Shown here piece by piece: positions 25,839-33,590 of a DNA stretch of 38,335 nucleotides. The notes under the pieces were generated by a model. The model was not told the DNA's origin. It did not search any database and saw only the letters and a program-made list of their open reading frames with translations. The stretch comes from DATGEP01 sp035310125 (GTDB taxonomy: Bacteria; Chloroflexota; Ktedonobacteria; Ktedonobacterales; JADMIN01): contig DATGEP010000023.1 in the NCBI GenBank assembly GCA_035310125.1, forward strand, positions 1-38,335. The letters are read 5' to 3'. Within the stretch, counting starts at the first letter, position 1, and each line of letters starts with the position of its first letter. A program made the translations under genes and the position numbers.

Positions 25839-26542
25839 TCGTGCCATCGCTGTCCGCCACGCCAGTCCGCGCCGCCCATCTGCCGCCCGCGCCAGCCTCT
25901 GGCTCGCGCTGGTCGCGTCCATTGATGTTCTTTGGAGTGATTTTCACAGTTATCGTCGTGCTCGCAGCCAGCACACTGCAATCGTTGCACAGTGGCGGCG
26001 GCTCGCCTAGCACGCAGACGCCGCCACCGACGGGACGCGGTCCGTGGTCGTCGTCCGCCGCGAGCGTCCGTGTGGTGCCCGCGCCGACCGTTGCGCAAGG
26101 CGCTACGCTCACCATAAGCTCGCTCGAACCTTGCCACGACAGCACGATGTTCCTGACTACTATCACACAGTGGAGCGTGCCGCCGGGGTGCTATGCCCTG
26201 ATCTACCAGCCCAATCCGGCCAACTACGTGCAGCGTCCCGGCTTTGGCTACTGCAACTGGTGGGTGCGCGTCAACCACCCGCAGCACCCCGATATCACCG
26301 AGAACATCTCATATCCGCGCGGCAGCAAGCCGGCTGTGGGCGCCGCCGTCTTTTTCTTCGGCAACGAACAGGGCGCCACGAGCGCGGGCCACTGGGCGCA
26401 GGTGGTCGCGATTGCTCCCGACAATTATTGGGTGCTCATCAGCGAGATGAACTTCGAGTGGCGCGGCGCTGGCTTTGGCAAGATTGACTATCGGTACATC
26501 CATGTCTCGCCCGGTGTTCAGTTCGTCTACATCTTCTCATAG
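25661..26542 (+). CDS. Membrane-anchored CHAP-domain (amidase/endopeptidase) protein
   Basis: 293 residues. An Arg/Pro-rich cytoplasmic N-terminus (1-85) is followed by one membrane segment (about 86-108, PLMFFGVIFTVIVVLAAS), a Ser/Thr/Pro linker, and a CHAP domain (about 175-293). Catalytic Cys198 is in GFGYCNWWV and His244 in SAGHWAQVVAIA; the start of the domain shows a preserved beta-rich framework ending VQFVYIFS. CHAP enzymes cleave peptidoglycan stem or cross-link peptides, so the domain should face outside. The start could be ATG 25661 or ATG 25667; the first about 60 codons overlap the recombinase remnant in another frame. An inverted repeat at 26547-26592 follows. Confidence 0.78.
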   Translation: MDMERERERDSFREQPAEPRGIPQRVPASSALPRPVRPVRPGPGQGVRTRNLYGDEQTLIVPSLSATPVRAAHLPPAPASGSRWSRPLMFFGVIFTVIVVLAASTLQSLHSGGGSPSTQTPPPTGRGPWSSSAASVRVVPAPTVAQGATLTISSLEPCHDSTMFLTTITQWSVPPGCYALIYQPNPANYVQRPGFGYCNWWVRVNHPQHPDITENISYPRGSKPAVGAAVFFFGNEQGATSAGHWAQVVAIAPDNYWVLISEMNFEWRGAGFGKIDYRYIHVSPGVQFVYIFS

Positions 26543-26546
26543 GTCA

Positions 26547-26592
26547 CAGGGTGGCGTAGGAACGCTCCGATGGACGTCTCCATGCCACCCTG
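26547..26592. terminator. inverted repeat between convergent genes, probable bidirectional terminator
   Basis: CAGGGTGGC (26547-26555) and its perfect complement GCCACCCTG (26584-26592) flank a 28-base loop, between the CHAP gene and the enoyl-CoA hydratase gene that end facing each other. No T-run follows on either strand, so termination is not certain. Confidence 0.45.
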
Positions 26593-26610
26593 GCAACCCC
26601 GGTTGACGCG

Positions 26611-27408
26611 TTACTTCTTGCCCCACTGCGGCGGGCGCTTCTCCAGAAATGCCGCCACGCCCTCTTTCGAGTCAGGCGTCTCGAAGAGCTGGTTCTGCAG
26701 GTGTCGCTCGTAGGCGAACGCCTCGTAGATCGGCAGCTCAAGGCCCTCGGTCAGTGCCAGCTTCATGAAGCCGATGGCTTTGGTGGGGCCGTCCGCGCAC
26801 TTATGGGCAAACTCCAGCGCTTTCGGCATCACCTCGCCCGGCTCGACCAGGGCGTCGAATAGACCCAGCTCATAGGCCTTCTCTGGGCCGAACGCCTCGC
26901 CCGATACCATGTACATCAGCGCCTTGCCTGGGCCCATAATGCGCCCCGCGAGCTGCGTGCCGCCTTCGCCCGGAATCAGGCCGAGGTTGACCTCCGGCAG
27001 CCCGGTCTTCCAGTTGCCTTTGCCCGCGTAGCGAACATCGCAGGCACAGGCCAGCTCAAGCCCACCGCCCATACAGTGCCCGTTTACCGCCGCAACCCAC
27101 ACCTTGGGTGTGGCGCGGATCTTCATGATCGTCTCTTTGCTGGTCTGGCTCAGCAGACCGATGTACTCGCCTGGCTTGTCGCGAATCTCGTCAATGTCCG
27201 CACCCGCCGAGAAGAAGCGGTCGCTGGCGCTTGCCAGCACGACGGCTTTCACTTCGGGGTCCCAGCGAATCTCGTTGACGATGCCTTCCAGCTCGCGAAT
27301 CATCGCGAAGTTGTGCGCGTTGGCGGGTGGGCGATTGAGCTTCAAGACGCAGACGGAGCCGTCCATCTCGATCTGGAAATACTGCGGCTTCAGATCAGAT
27401 ACTGGCAT
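26611..27408 (-). CDS. Enoyl-CoA hydratase/isomerase family protein
   Basis: A 265-residue crotonase-fold enzyme. Both catalytic Glu of hydratases are present: in GGGLELACACD and in GLPEVNLGLIPGEGGTQ. The oxyanion-hole region FFSAGADIDEI and the CoA-binding RPPANAHNF are recognisable. It would hydrate trans-2-enoyl-CoA in fatty acid or amino acid degradation; the chain length is unknown. The start at 27408 is supported by GGGAGG 7 bp upstream; the in-frame extension to 27483 is rejected. No other beta-oxidation gene adjoins; the acyl-CoA ligase and FabG-like genes lie about 8 kb away. Confidence 0.92.
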   Translation of the reverse strand: MPVSDLKPQYFQIEMDGSVCVLKLNRPPANAHNFAMIRELEGIVNEIRWDPEVKAVVLASASDRFFSAGADIDEIRDKPGEYIGLLSQTSKETIMKIRATPKVWVAAVNGHCMGGGLELACACDVRYAGKGNWKTGLPEVNLGLIPGEGGTQLAGRIMGPGKALMYMVSGEAFGPEKAYELGLFDALVEPGEVMPKALEFAHKCADGPTKAIGFMKLALTEGLELPIYEAFAYERHLQNQLFETPDSKEGVAAFLEKRPPQWGKK

Positions 27409-27617
27409 AAGTGAGCCTCCCGGCGCCGGACGAAAAGTGTCGCGGCGACCATAACAGAATGGGCGTGGCGCCCGGCGAAGCATGCCAGAGTCACCACGCC
27501 TGACCTCCCTGGTCAGCAGACAGCGCGCATAGAGTATAGCGGTTCACCCCCAACACGTATGGGGACGGCACCTGGCATCTCCTAGTATAGCTTGCCGCGC
27601 CGACCTCGTGCAGGCGG
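27409..27617. other. non-coding stretch between hydratase and HicB-like pseudogene
   Basis: About 210 bp. Two -10-like boxes (TATAGC near 27536 and GTATAGC near 27585) are visible but without convincing -35 partners. Nothing else is recognised; together with the pseudogene and 27858-28042 this is the largest stretch without an intact gene outside the arg leader. Confidence 0.4.
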
Positions 27618-27857
27618 CTACGCGCGGACGGCGGCATATACTCGCGGCTCCGGGAGCGGTTTGCCATCTTGCATCGCGAGCCGAATGGAGGGTTCCAGGG
27701 CATCGCGGGCGCTTGCGAGCGCCTCCTCGTTCGTTTCTCCGTCACCAACCGGCATCGCGTACATAGCTGCCCATTCCGGGAGAATTACGACATATGCTTG
27801 ATCCTGTGCACTCCACTCGATAGCGATTGAGTAGCGCGGATCATACTATTCGCCCAT
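27618..27857 (-). pseudogene. HicB-like antitoxin-family gene broken by an amber codon at codon 4
   Basis: Read from ATG at 27857 (SD-like AAGGGA upstream) the frame is Met-Gly-Glu-TAG-Tyr-Asp-Pro and then RYSIAIEWSAQDQAYVVILP, NEEALASARDALEP and AMQDGKPLPEP, ending at TAG 27618-27620. The latter parts match HicB-family antitoxins (partially RNase H-like fold: YSIxIEW, EEAL, GKPLPEP). Everything after codon 4 is open for 75 residues. With the TAG at 27846-27848 no ATG, GTG or TTG is available near the true N-terminus, so the gene is probably dead, or made by readthrough. No HicA toxin gene is seen next to it. Confidence 0.7.
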
Positions 27858-28042
27858 GGCTGATTTCCCTTCTGTTGCTGCCGCTCCTTGGCCTCAGCCT
27901 ATTCCGCGCGCCTTGCGGAGTTTCGCCGAATGTCTCACTTCATTCGCGGCGTCTCGTCTCTTCCGCATACCGTGTTTTGCGGAAATGCTAGCGCATGAGA
28001 GGCCGTATGCTGGCGGTGCGGGTGGTGGACTCGCCATGCGTG
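27858..28042. other. non-coding stretch between core metE and HicB-like pseudogene
   Basis: 185 bp, read on the minus strand as possible leader of the HicB-like gene. A short open stretch (HGMRKRRDAANEVRHSAKL in one frame) has no recognisable family. No HicA-like toxin is found. Confidence 0.35.
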
Positions 28043-28960
28043 TCAAAGCTCCGCCCGTACATCCTTTGCCGCCGCCACCATACGCGCTAGCTTCTCGCGA
28101 GCCACCTCGCGCGTATGCAGCCGCAATCCACAGTCCGGCGAGACCCAGAGGCGCTCCGGTGGGAGGATGCTTGCGGCGGCCTGGATGCGCTCGCGGATCA
28201 CGTCTATCGTTTCTATCTCGGCACTTTGTGTGTCTACGCAGCCCACACTCACCCGCATTGTGGCGAACTCCAGCTCGTCGGGGTCCATCGCGGCGAGGTT
28301 GGCGATACGTGTATTCTCGATGTCCAGCACCGCGAAGGGGAGGATCAGCAGCTCCTCGGCGATATCGCGAATGTCGCCACAGGCATGTAGCACCGGCATG
28401 CTCGGCAACGCCGCCAGCGCGCGCAGGGCGTCGTACGCCAGCTCCGGGCTGACCCTTCGGGCAAGCGCGGTGCGGAGCGACGGCTCATCCACCTGCACCA
28501 CTCGCGCGCCCGCCGCCACCAGCGCCGCCACCTCGCGGGCCTGTAGCTCAGCCAGTTTGAGCAGCAGTGCGGGATCGTCGGGAGCGCTGTACGGGGCGGA
28601 GGGCAAGACACGGCACGCGAGGGCGAGGGTAATTGGGCCTGTCACGATGCCCTTCACTTCGGCACGACGGCCGGCCAGCCCGCGCGCAAAGGCGTAATCT
28701 GCCACCGTGGCTGGCTCGGCGGGAGAGTCGAGCGCCGCTTCGATTTCCCAGATGCCGTCATCGGCCAGGCGGAAGCCGGAAATACGGCTGGCGAATGTCG
28801 CGATCATGTCGCCGCGCATCTGCCCATCGCTGATGAGATCCACCCCAGCCGCGATCTGGTCCTCCACGGCGCGTTGAATAGCGCGGCGCGGCGGCAGCCC
28901 ATCGGAGGGATAGCTACCGGCAACTGTGGTAAGTAGCGGCTGAAGCTCTACATCAGGCAT
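28043..28960 (-). CDS. Core methionine synthase (MetE C-terminal-type, cobalamin-independent fold)
   Basis: A 305-residue protein corresponding to the C-terminal catalytic half of MetE. It opens TTVAGSYPSDGLPPRRAIQ, then AAGVDLISDGQMRGDM, GIVTGPITLALACRV, VVQVDEPSLRTA, HACGDI (zinc-binding His and Cys) and WVSPDCGLRLHTRE (second Cys). The N-terminal folate-binding half of standard MetE (about 750 residues) is missing. Such core enzymes methylate homocysteine with a methyl donor other than polyglutamylated folate, often a methylcorrinoid protein; the donor here is unknown. The ATG at 28960 is chosen (AAAGGCGG upstream); a frame reaching 29107 is judged non-coding. The 207 bp upstream show no SAM or cobalamin riboswitch that I recognise. 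Confidence 0.85.
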   Translation of the reverse strand: MPDVELQPLLTTVAGSYPSDGLPPRRAIQRAVEDQIAAGVDLISDGQMRGDMIATFASRISGFRLADDGIWEIEAALDSPAEPATVADYAFARGLAGRRAEVKGIVTGPITLALACRVLPSAPYSAPDDPALLLKLAELQAREVAALVAAGARVVQVDEPSLRTALARRVSPELAYDALRALAALPSMPVLHACGDIRDIAEELLILPFAVLDIENTRIANLAAMDPDELEFATMRVSVGCVDTQSAEIETIDVIRERIQAAASILPPERLWVSPDCGLRLHTREVAREKLARMVAAAKDVRAEL

Positions 28961-29167
28961 GTGAGCCGCCTTTCGTAATGCGGGTGTCGTGTCCTGGCTG
29001 GAGATGGTCAAATGCGCTATGAGACCATCTGGGGAGAGAATACCACCACTGAATGTGCTATTGAAGCGCGGAACATCGGAGCATACACCGCACGCGAAAT
29101 AGACCATTGCGGTGAGGCGCTTGACGGTTTCGCGGCCGGCAATCTATGCTGCTGAGGCGGATTACAC

Positions 29168-30334
29168 GTGATTTGGGATGGAGAGGGAGCACGGCACGTG
29201 CGAGACAACTCACATTTCTCCCACGGGGCCGTGGACCGCAACGACACCGCGAAGCGGCGCACACTCATGGATGGCGCCACCGGACGCCAGCGTGTGGCGC
29301 GCCGGGCCGCCGCTCCACATGTGCTCGACATGACGCCACCGCAAGGCACGCGCACCTATTATGCCGCTGCGGACGATCCAAACACGAGCGATAGGCGCTT
29401 CCGCGACCGCACGGCGGCGCGCCCCCTTGCGCAGGCGCACGTGCCTCGCTGGACGATTGAGGACCAGAGCGAGGGGGAGGAGCCGGACGAACAAGAGTAT
29501 GTACCCCGGCGTAGCGACGCATCCCATTCGTCGCCAGGAGCAGACTTCAGAAGCTATCAGCTTGCTCTTGCTCCGCGGCCCGTACCTGGCCGCGTGTTCG
29601 TTCCCGCGCGGCGCCCACGACTGGATACACGCGCGCTGGTGCGCCGGGCGCGCAGCCCCTGGTCGCTCACGCGCACGCTGCTGGCTGTCATTGCGCTGAC
29701 GGTCGCACTGTGGACTGCTGTGGCGTATGCGGGCGAGCCGTCGCAGCCGCTAATGGCGGATAGTTGGCGCAGCGTCGCCGGCGCGCATGTGGCGCAGGCT
29801 ATCACAAGTCTCGTGCAGCCGGAGACGCAAGGCATGCGTCCCGACCTGTACGATACCTACGCGCAGTTCAACGACTGGTGGGACGCCGCGTGTAGCGCTG
29901 CCGTCACGTCCGAAGTGTTAACGGCCTGGGGCGTGCCGCACGCCACCATCGGGAAGTTGATTGACGCGATGAAGCCCGATATCTCGCTCAACGGGGGGCT
30001 GCTCACGCCGCACGGTTTCACACGCGGGGCTGCCGCTTTCGGCTATCGAGCGGACATTGGTTGGCACCTGACGTATAATCAGATGAAGTACATCACGAAC
30101 GTGCTGGGCCTTCCCATCATTGTGAATGTGCGTATCTCCTACGGGTACTATCACTTCTTCTCCGGCGGTCACTTTCTGGTGATGACTGGTGGCGATGACC
30201 AGGGTCTGCGCATCGTGGACTCTTCGGAGTACTACATTCACTATCTGCCCAAGGACACCTTTGACAGCATGTTCACAGGGATGACTGCCGTTATCGCACC
30301 CGACGGCTACGAAGTTACGGTGCCCTCTATCTGA
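29168..30334 (+). CDS. Membrane-anchored C39-like peptidase family protein
   Basis: Up to 388 residues. A long Arg-rich polar N-terminus (1-165) leads to one membrane segment (about 167-189, LTRTLLAVIALTVALWTAV), followed by an extracellular domain with the peptidase C39-like triad: Cys242 in DAACSAAVTSEVLTAWG, His335 in GGHFLVMTG and Asp351 in RIVDSSEY. C39-like proteins include bacteriocin-leader peptidases and cell-wall-related proteins without a transporter; this one has no transporter. The start is uncertain: GTG 29168, GTG 29198 (GAGAGGGAG 9 bp before) or ATG 29267. murB starts 20 bp after the stop, so a cell-envelope role is likely. Layout parallels the CHAP protein at 25661. Confidence 0.78.
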   Translation: MIWDGEGARHVRDNSHFSHGAVDRNDTAKRRTLMDGATGRQRVARRAAAPHVLDMTPPQGTRTYYAAADDPNTSDRRFRDRTAARPLAQAHVPRWTIEDQSEGEEPDEQEYVPRRSDASHSSPGADFRSYQLALAPRPVPGRVFVPARRPRLDTRALVRRARSPWSLTRTLLAVIALTVALWTAVAYAGEPSQPLMADSWRSVAGAHVAQAITSLVQPETQGMRPDLYDTYAQFNDWWDAACSAAVTSEVLTAWGVPHATIGKLIDAMKPDISLNGGLLTPHGFTRGAAAFGYRADIGWHLTYNQMKYITNVLGLPIIVNVRISYGYYHFFSGGHFLVMTGGDDQGLRIVDSSEYYIHYLPKDTFDSMFTGMTAVIAPDGYEVTVPSI

Positions 30335-30354
30335 TTCTGAATTAGGAAGCTCGC

Positions 30355-31350
30355 ATGGCTATCAGTTCCGATACGACAATGCTCGGCGTCCTGCGCCAGC
30401 ACTTCGATACCCGTGTGCGTGAGAGCGAGCCGCTCTCTCGCCACGGCACCTTCGGCGTGGGTGGTCCCGCCGACGCCTGGGTTCCGCTCGAAAGTGAAGA
30501 TGATGTGCTCGTGTTGGTGCGTTTGGCGCGGGCGCACGACTGGCCGTTGATGATCGTTGGCAACGGCACCAATGTGCTGTATGCGGATGCGGGCGCGCGA
30601 GGCATCGTGGCGCGGATGGTTCTGAATACCTGGCGGTTGGAAACGGTGGACGACGACCATACACTCCTGATCGCCGGCGCGGGCGTCAGTCTGCCGAAGC
30701 TCGTGAATGAGCTTGCGAAGGAGGCGTTGGCGGGGCTGGAATGGGGCGCGGGCGTGCCGGGAACCGTCGGCGGCGCGGTGGTGAGCAACGCGGGAGCGGG
30801 CGACGCCTGCGTCGCGGATACCCTCAAGTCGGCGCGCGTGCTTTTCTCGGACGGCGAACCGGTGATACGCGAGCTCTCCGCCGCCGAGCTGGGTCTGTCA
30901 TATCGCCATAGCCGCTTTCGCGCGGCCCGGCGGGTGATCTTCGCGGATGACGGCTTGCCCATCGCGGCGCCGCGCGCGCGTATCGAGCCACCGGAGATGA
31001 TTGTCGGCGCCAGTTTTCTTCTGCGGCGCGACGATCTCGCCGCCGTGCAAGGGCGCGTTCGCGGGCACCTGGACTATCGCAAGCGCACGCAGCCGGTGGA
31101 GAAGAGCGCCGGCTCCGTCTTCAAGAATCCACCGGGCGACTATTCAGGCCGGCTGATCGAGGCGGCTGGACTGCGCGGCACGCGCCACGGCAACGCGCAG
31201 ATCTCCCCGAAACACGCCAACTTCATCGTCAACAACGGCGGGGCGACGGCTGCGGATGTGGTGGCGCTCATCGCGCTGGCGCGCCGCACGGTTCGCGAGC
31301 GCTTCGGTGTCGAGCTGGAGCTAGAAGTTGAGCCGCGCGGCGACTGGTAA
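30355..31350 (+). CDS. murB: UDP-N-acetylenolpyruvoylglucosamine reductase
   Basis: A 331-residue FAD-dependent reductase of the second step of peptidoglycan precursor synthesis. The FAD domain shows HGTFGVGGPADAWVP, LMIVGNGTNVLYAD, GLEWGAGVPGTVGGAVVSNAG, and YRHSRFR; the substrate domain has RKRTQPVEKSAGSVFKNPPG with the catalytic Ser and AAGLRGTRHGNAQISPKHANFIVN; the C-terminal Glu is in ELELEVEP. Length is typical of the longer type I/II enzymes. It is not inside a mur gene cluster but follows a C39-like wall protein. Its presence implies a peptidoglycan wall. GGAAG lies upstream of the ATG at 30355. The 3' neighbour ctaG-like gene converges. Confidence 0.95.
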   Translation: MAISSDTTMLGVLRQHFDTRVRESEPLSRHGTFGVGGPADAWVPLESEDDVLVLVRLARAHDWPLMIVGNGTNVLYADAGARGIVARMVLNTWRLETVDDDHTLLIAGAGVSLPKLVNELAKEALAGLEWGAGVPGTVGGAVVSNAGAGDACVADTLKSARVLFSDGEPVIRELSAAELGLSYRHSRFRAARRVIFADDGLPIAAPRARIEPPEMIVGASFLLRRDDLAAVQGRVRGHLDYRKRTQPVEKSAGSVFKNPPGDYSGRLIEAAGLRGTRHGNAQISPKHANFIVNNGGATAADVVALIALARRTVRERFGVELELEVEPRGDW

Positions 31351-31373
31351 GCTTTCTTGATTGCCTAGTGTCG

Positions 31374-32351
31374 TCAAATGTCGTGGACGTTCGAGACGGG
31401 CTTTACCTGAACGCCCTCGCTTGGAGCGTTCGCATCCGTGCCATCACCGTAGATCTGCGCCTCATGCTCGCGCTGTGCCTGCTCGACACGCTGAATCCAG
31501 CCGAAAAAAACCAGGCTCATGATGACGATGTCTACCAGATTGCCGGGAACGGCGATAATGGCGCCACCCACCGCCTGGTCCACGACCGTGGAGAATCCGA
31601 AGAGGTGCGGCGCGGTGTTGTAGCTAGTATAGAAGACGTGGTCGGCGAAGAGGGTGAAGGCGCCGAAAATGTCCAGTGGCAGGCTTTCGACGACCAGATA
31701 GAGAATCTGGAAGGGGCTGGCCAACCGGGTATGGCGATCCAGCGGCGTGAGCAACGGCCACCATGTGAGCAGCCCGGCGAGCAGGAAGCACAGGCTTTCG
31801 AGGTTGTGGAGCGCTTCGTTGCGCAGTCCCGCCTCGAAAATCGGCCCGGCATGCCAGATGAGGATGAGGCCGTTGAAAAGGACGACCGACATCGCCATGA
31901 AGCCGAAGCCGCGCGTAGCGTCGCGCAGGGCGCGCAGAGGCAGCAGCTTCCATACCAGCCACTCTGGCAGGCCGATCAGCAGGAGCGGCGCGACGGCGGT
32001 GATGATGAGGAAGAGCTGAAAGGAGTGCGCGGCAAAGCCATAGTAACGGCCCAGCGTATCGAGCGGTGAGATCAGCGAGAGCGCCAGAATCAGCCATCCC
32101 CCGGAGAACGACGCGACGCGGGAGCGCGGCGCCGGCTCGTCGGGTGCGATGCGACGATTGAGCGGACCGATGGCGTAGAGGTAGCCGCCGAGCAGCACTG
32201 CCAGCGCAAGCAACAAGACGGGGTCGAGGTTCCAGGTGGTGACGGGCGGGATGGACGAATGCATAGCGTGCGCCTCCAGCGCAGCAAGCGGATGGTGGGT
32301 AGACATCCTCTCAAGCATAGCACTGGGTGGCGGGTAGGACAATCTGGTCAT
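31374..32351 (-). CDS. ctaG: Cytochrome c oxidase assembly factor CtaG (caa3 type)
   Basis: A 325-residue polytopic membrane protein of the Caa3_CtaG family. Seven likely membrane segments are visible, including LDPVLLLALAVLLGGYLYAIGP, GWLILALSLISPLDTLG, FQLFLIITAVAPLLLIGLPE, FGFMAMSVVLFNGLILIWHAG, and AGLLTWWPLL. Conserved features are HSFQ, HNLES and the aspartate/histidine-rich FADHVFYTSY. It assists copper delivery to the CuB/CuA-containing subunits of oxidase; no oxidase gene is in the window. The ATG at 32351 overlaps the stop of the YbjQ-like gene (ATGA), so the two are coupled; ATG at 32306 right behind GAGAGG is an alternative. The tail after 290 is hydrophilic. Confidence 0.88.
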   Translation of the reverse strand: MTRLSYPPPSAMLERMSTHHPLAALEAHAMHSSIPPVTTWNLDPVLLLALAVLLGGYLYAIGPLNRRIAPDEPAPRSRVASFSGGWLILALSLISPLDTLGRYYGFAAHSFQLFLIITAVAPLLLIGLPEWLVWKLLPLRALRDATRGFGFMAMSVVLFNGLILIWHAGPIFEAGLRNEALHNLESLCFLLAGLLTWWPLLTPLDRHTRLASPFQILYLVVESLPLDIFGAFTLFADHVFYTSYNTAPHLFGFSTVVDQAVGGAIIAVPGNLVDIVIMSLVFFGWIQRVEQAQREHEAQIYGDGTDANAPSEGVQVKPVSNVHDI

Positions 32352-33187
32352 TGCCGGTCGTTCAGTGAGATGACCATCTGGGGCGTAGCGATGACATGAT
32401 CGGGGCGCGTGGGAATGACGGCGGTACCAATAGCGAAATACTCGATGACATGCGGATCCCAGCCATAGCGCCCCTCTTCGATGCGCGCGCCGATGATGCC
32501 CTCCGCGCCTACCTGCTCGGCTTCGCTCTGCATGCGCTCCATCGCCAGCTCACGCGCATCGTAAAGCGCCTGGGTATAGTTTGCCATCTCCACGTTCTGT
32601 CCGGAAATCTGCGAGAACCACTGGCGCAGGCCGGAGATGCCGACATGATACACGCATGTGCCCATCACCAGCGAGACTGGCCGGTAGCCGGCGGCCAGCA
32701 GCGTACGAAAATCCTGGCCGGAGAGGTCACTGGTGAAGGGCTTGTTTTGTGGCGTGCGGTAGGAGCCAGCCTGGTCTCGCGCTCGCACCGCCGTGCCGAT
32801 TGCCTTGAATTCAGCCAGACTCTGCCCCCAGGCGTATTGCAGCACCTCCAGCCGCACGCCGACGATGCCATCGGCACCAATTGTGTCGGCCTCGGCCTCC
32901 ATACGACCCATCGCCAGCTCACGCGCGGAATACATCGCCTGCGTCAGCACGCCCAGCTCCTGGCTGGCGGCAATGTTGGCATACTGAAAGCCGATATGGT
33001 AGATCGAGGTGCCCATCACCAGTCCAACCGGCTCGAAGCCAACCTCTTTGACGAGGAGGAATTCGTTGACCGAAAGGTCGCTGGTGAACAGGCTCTTGAC
33101 GCCTTGCCCACCCTGTGACTGGCGCAACCGTTCGAGGGCACGCGCGGGAAGCTGCCCGTCGGGGACATTCCGGGGGGAATTCTGCAT
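32348..33187 (-). CDS. Tandem YbjQ-like (heavy-metal-binding) domain protein
   Basis: A 279-residue protein with two copies of the YbjQ/UPF0145 domain. Repeat 1 (about 30-140) contains DLSVNEFLLVKEVGFEPVGL, GTSIYHIGF, and ARELAMGRMEAEADTIGADG; repeat 2 (about 155-265) contains DLSGQDFRTLLAAGYRPVSL, GTCVYHVGI and ARELAMERMQSEAEQVGAEG. Both end IGTAV. Single-domain YbjQ proteins form pentamers; a fused pair would give an unusual assembly. The 'heavy-metal' name rests on weak evidence. The ATG at 33187 has GAGAGG 9 bp upstream; starts at 33196 and 33214 are in frame. Its stop overlaps the ctaG start. Divergent to the T-box promoter. Confidence 0.85.
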   Translation of the reverse strand: MQNSPRNVPDGQLPARALERLRQSQGGQGVKSLFTSDLSVNEFLLVKEVGFEPVGLVMGTSIYHIGFQYANIAASQELGVLTQAMYSARELAMGRMEAEADTIGADGIVGVRLEVLQYAWGQSLAEFKAIGTAVRARDQAGSYRTPQNKPFTSDLSGQDFRTLLAAGYRPVSLVMGTCVYHVGISGLRQWFSQISGQNVEMANYTQALYDARELAMERMQSEAEQVGAEGIIGARIEEGRYGWDPHVIEYFAIGTAVIPTRPDHVIATPQMVISLNDRQ

Positions 33188-33236
33188 TATAGGCATCCTC
33201 TCTGGTGAGATCAACGCGGACGAGATTTCTCCGACC
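33188..33236. other. divergent gap before the arg leader promoter
   Basis: Short divergent region between the YbjQ-like start and the -35 box of the T-box transcript. The minus-strand gene's own promoter must overlap it; no clear hexamers are seen for that direction. Confidence 0.35.
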
Positions 33237-33266
33237 TTGACGTAGGTACGTTGTTCATGCTACAAC
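33237..33266 (+). promoter_or_regulatory. sigma70-type promoter of the arg T-box leader
   Basis: TTGACG (33237-33242), 18-bp spacer, TACAAC (33261-33266). It lies directly before the T-box leader in the right direction. A transcript would begin near 33274. Confidence 0.6.
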
Positions 33267-33274
33267 TGTGCCCA

Positions 33275-33590
33275 TAGCAGGTACAAGTGAATATGGCCCG
33301 CGATGCGGAAGAACAGTAGACGGCGAAGCTTCAACAGCGACCTGGGACAGAGTGGAAGCCTGGGAGAAGAGCGCCGTGCGAACGCGCTTCCAAGCGGCCG
33401 GCGGAAGAAAGTCGCGAATACCCTCGCTGGGGTGCGACAAGTACGACGGGTGAGGTCCAGCACGCCACTGTGGACAGAGAAGAGGTCGCTCGCCGCCCGT
33501 GAAAGCGGATGCGAGCGGCAATCAGGGTGGTACCGCGGGGAATACAACGCCTCGTCCCTACGCACAGCCGCGTAGGTGGCGGGGTTTTTT
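33275..33590 (+). promoter_or_regulatory. T-box riboswitch, predicted arginine (CGC) specifier
   Basis: The conserved T-box AGGGTGGTACCGCGGG is at 33524-33539 and the intrinsic terminator follows. Stem I can be folded: lower helix GGAAG (33307-33311) with CTTCC (33387-33391); specifier-loop 5' strand AACAGTAGA (33312-33320) with the usual AGTA; next helix CGGCG (33321-33325) with CGCCG (33372-33376); then the AG-bulge AGCGACC and distal AGTGGAAGC between two wobble-pairing CCTGGG blocks. The 10-base 3' strand of the specifier loop (33377-33386) aligns with that of the well-studied glyQS T-box so that its GGC codon falls on CGC (33383-33385), arginine, followed by a purine. The T-box UGGU would pair with an ACCA tRNA end. 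Uncharged tRNA-Arg should therefore permit read-through into the arg genes. Confidence 0.87.
33550..33590 (+). terminator. intrinsic terminator of the T-box
   Basis: CCTCGTCCCTACGC (33550-33563) pairs with GCGTAGG-T-GGCGGGG (33570-33584), a 14-bp stem with one bulged T and two G-T wobbles, six-base loop, then six T (33585-33590). The 5' arm overlaps the strand that would pair with AGGG of the T-box in the antiterminator. Confidence 0.88.

Noticed and set aside
28961..29167. SAM or cobalamin riboswitch before the core metE
   Set aside because: No conserved riboswitch core or terminator was recognisable in these 207 bp.
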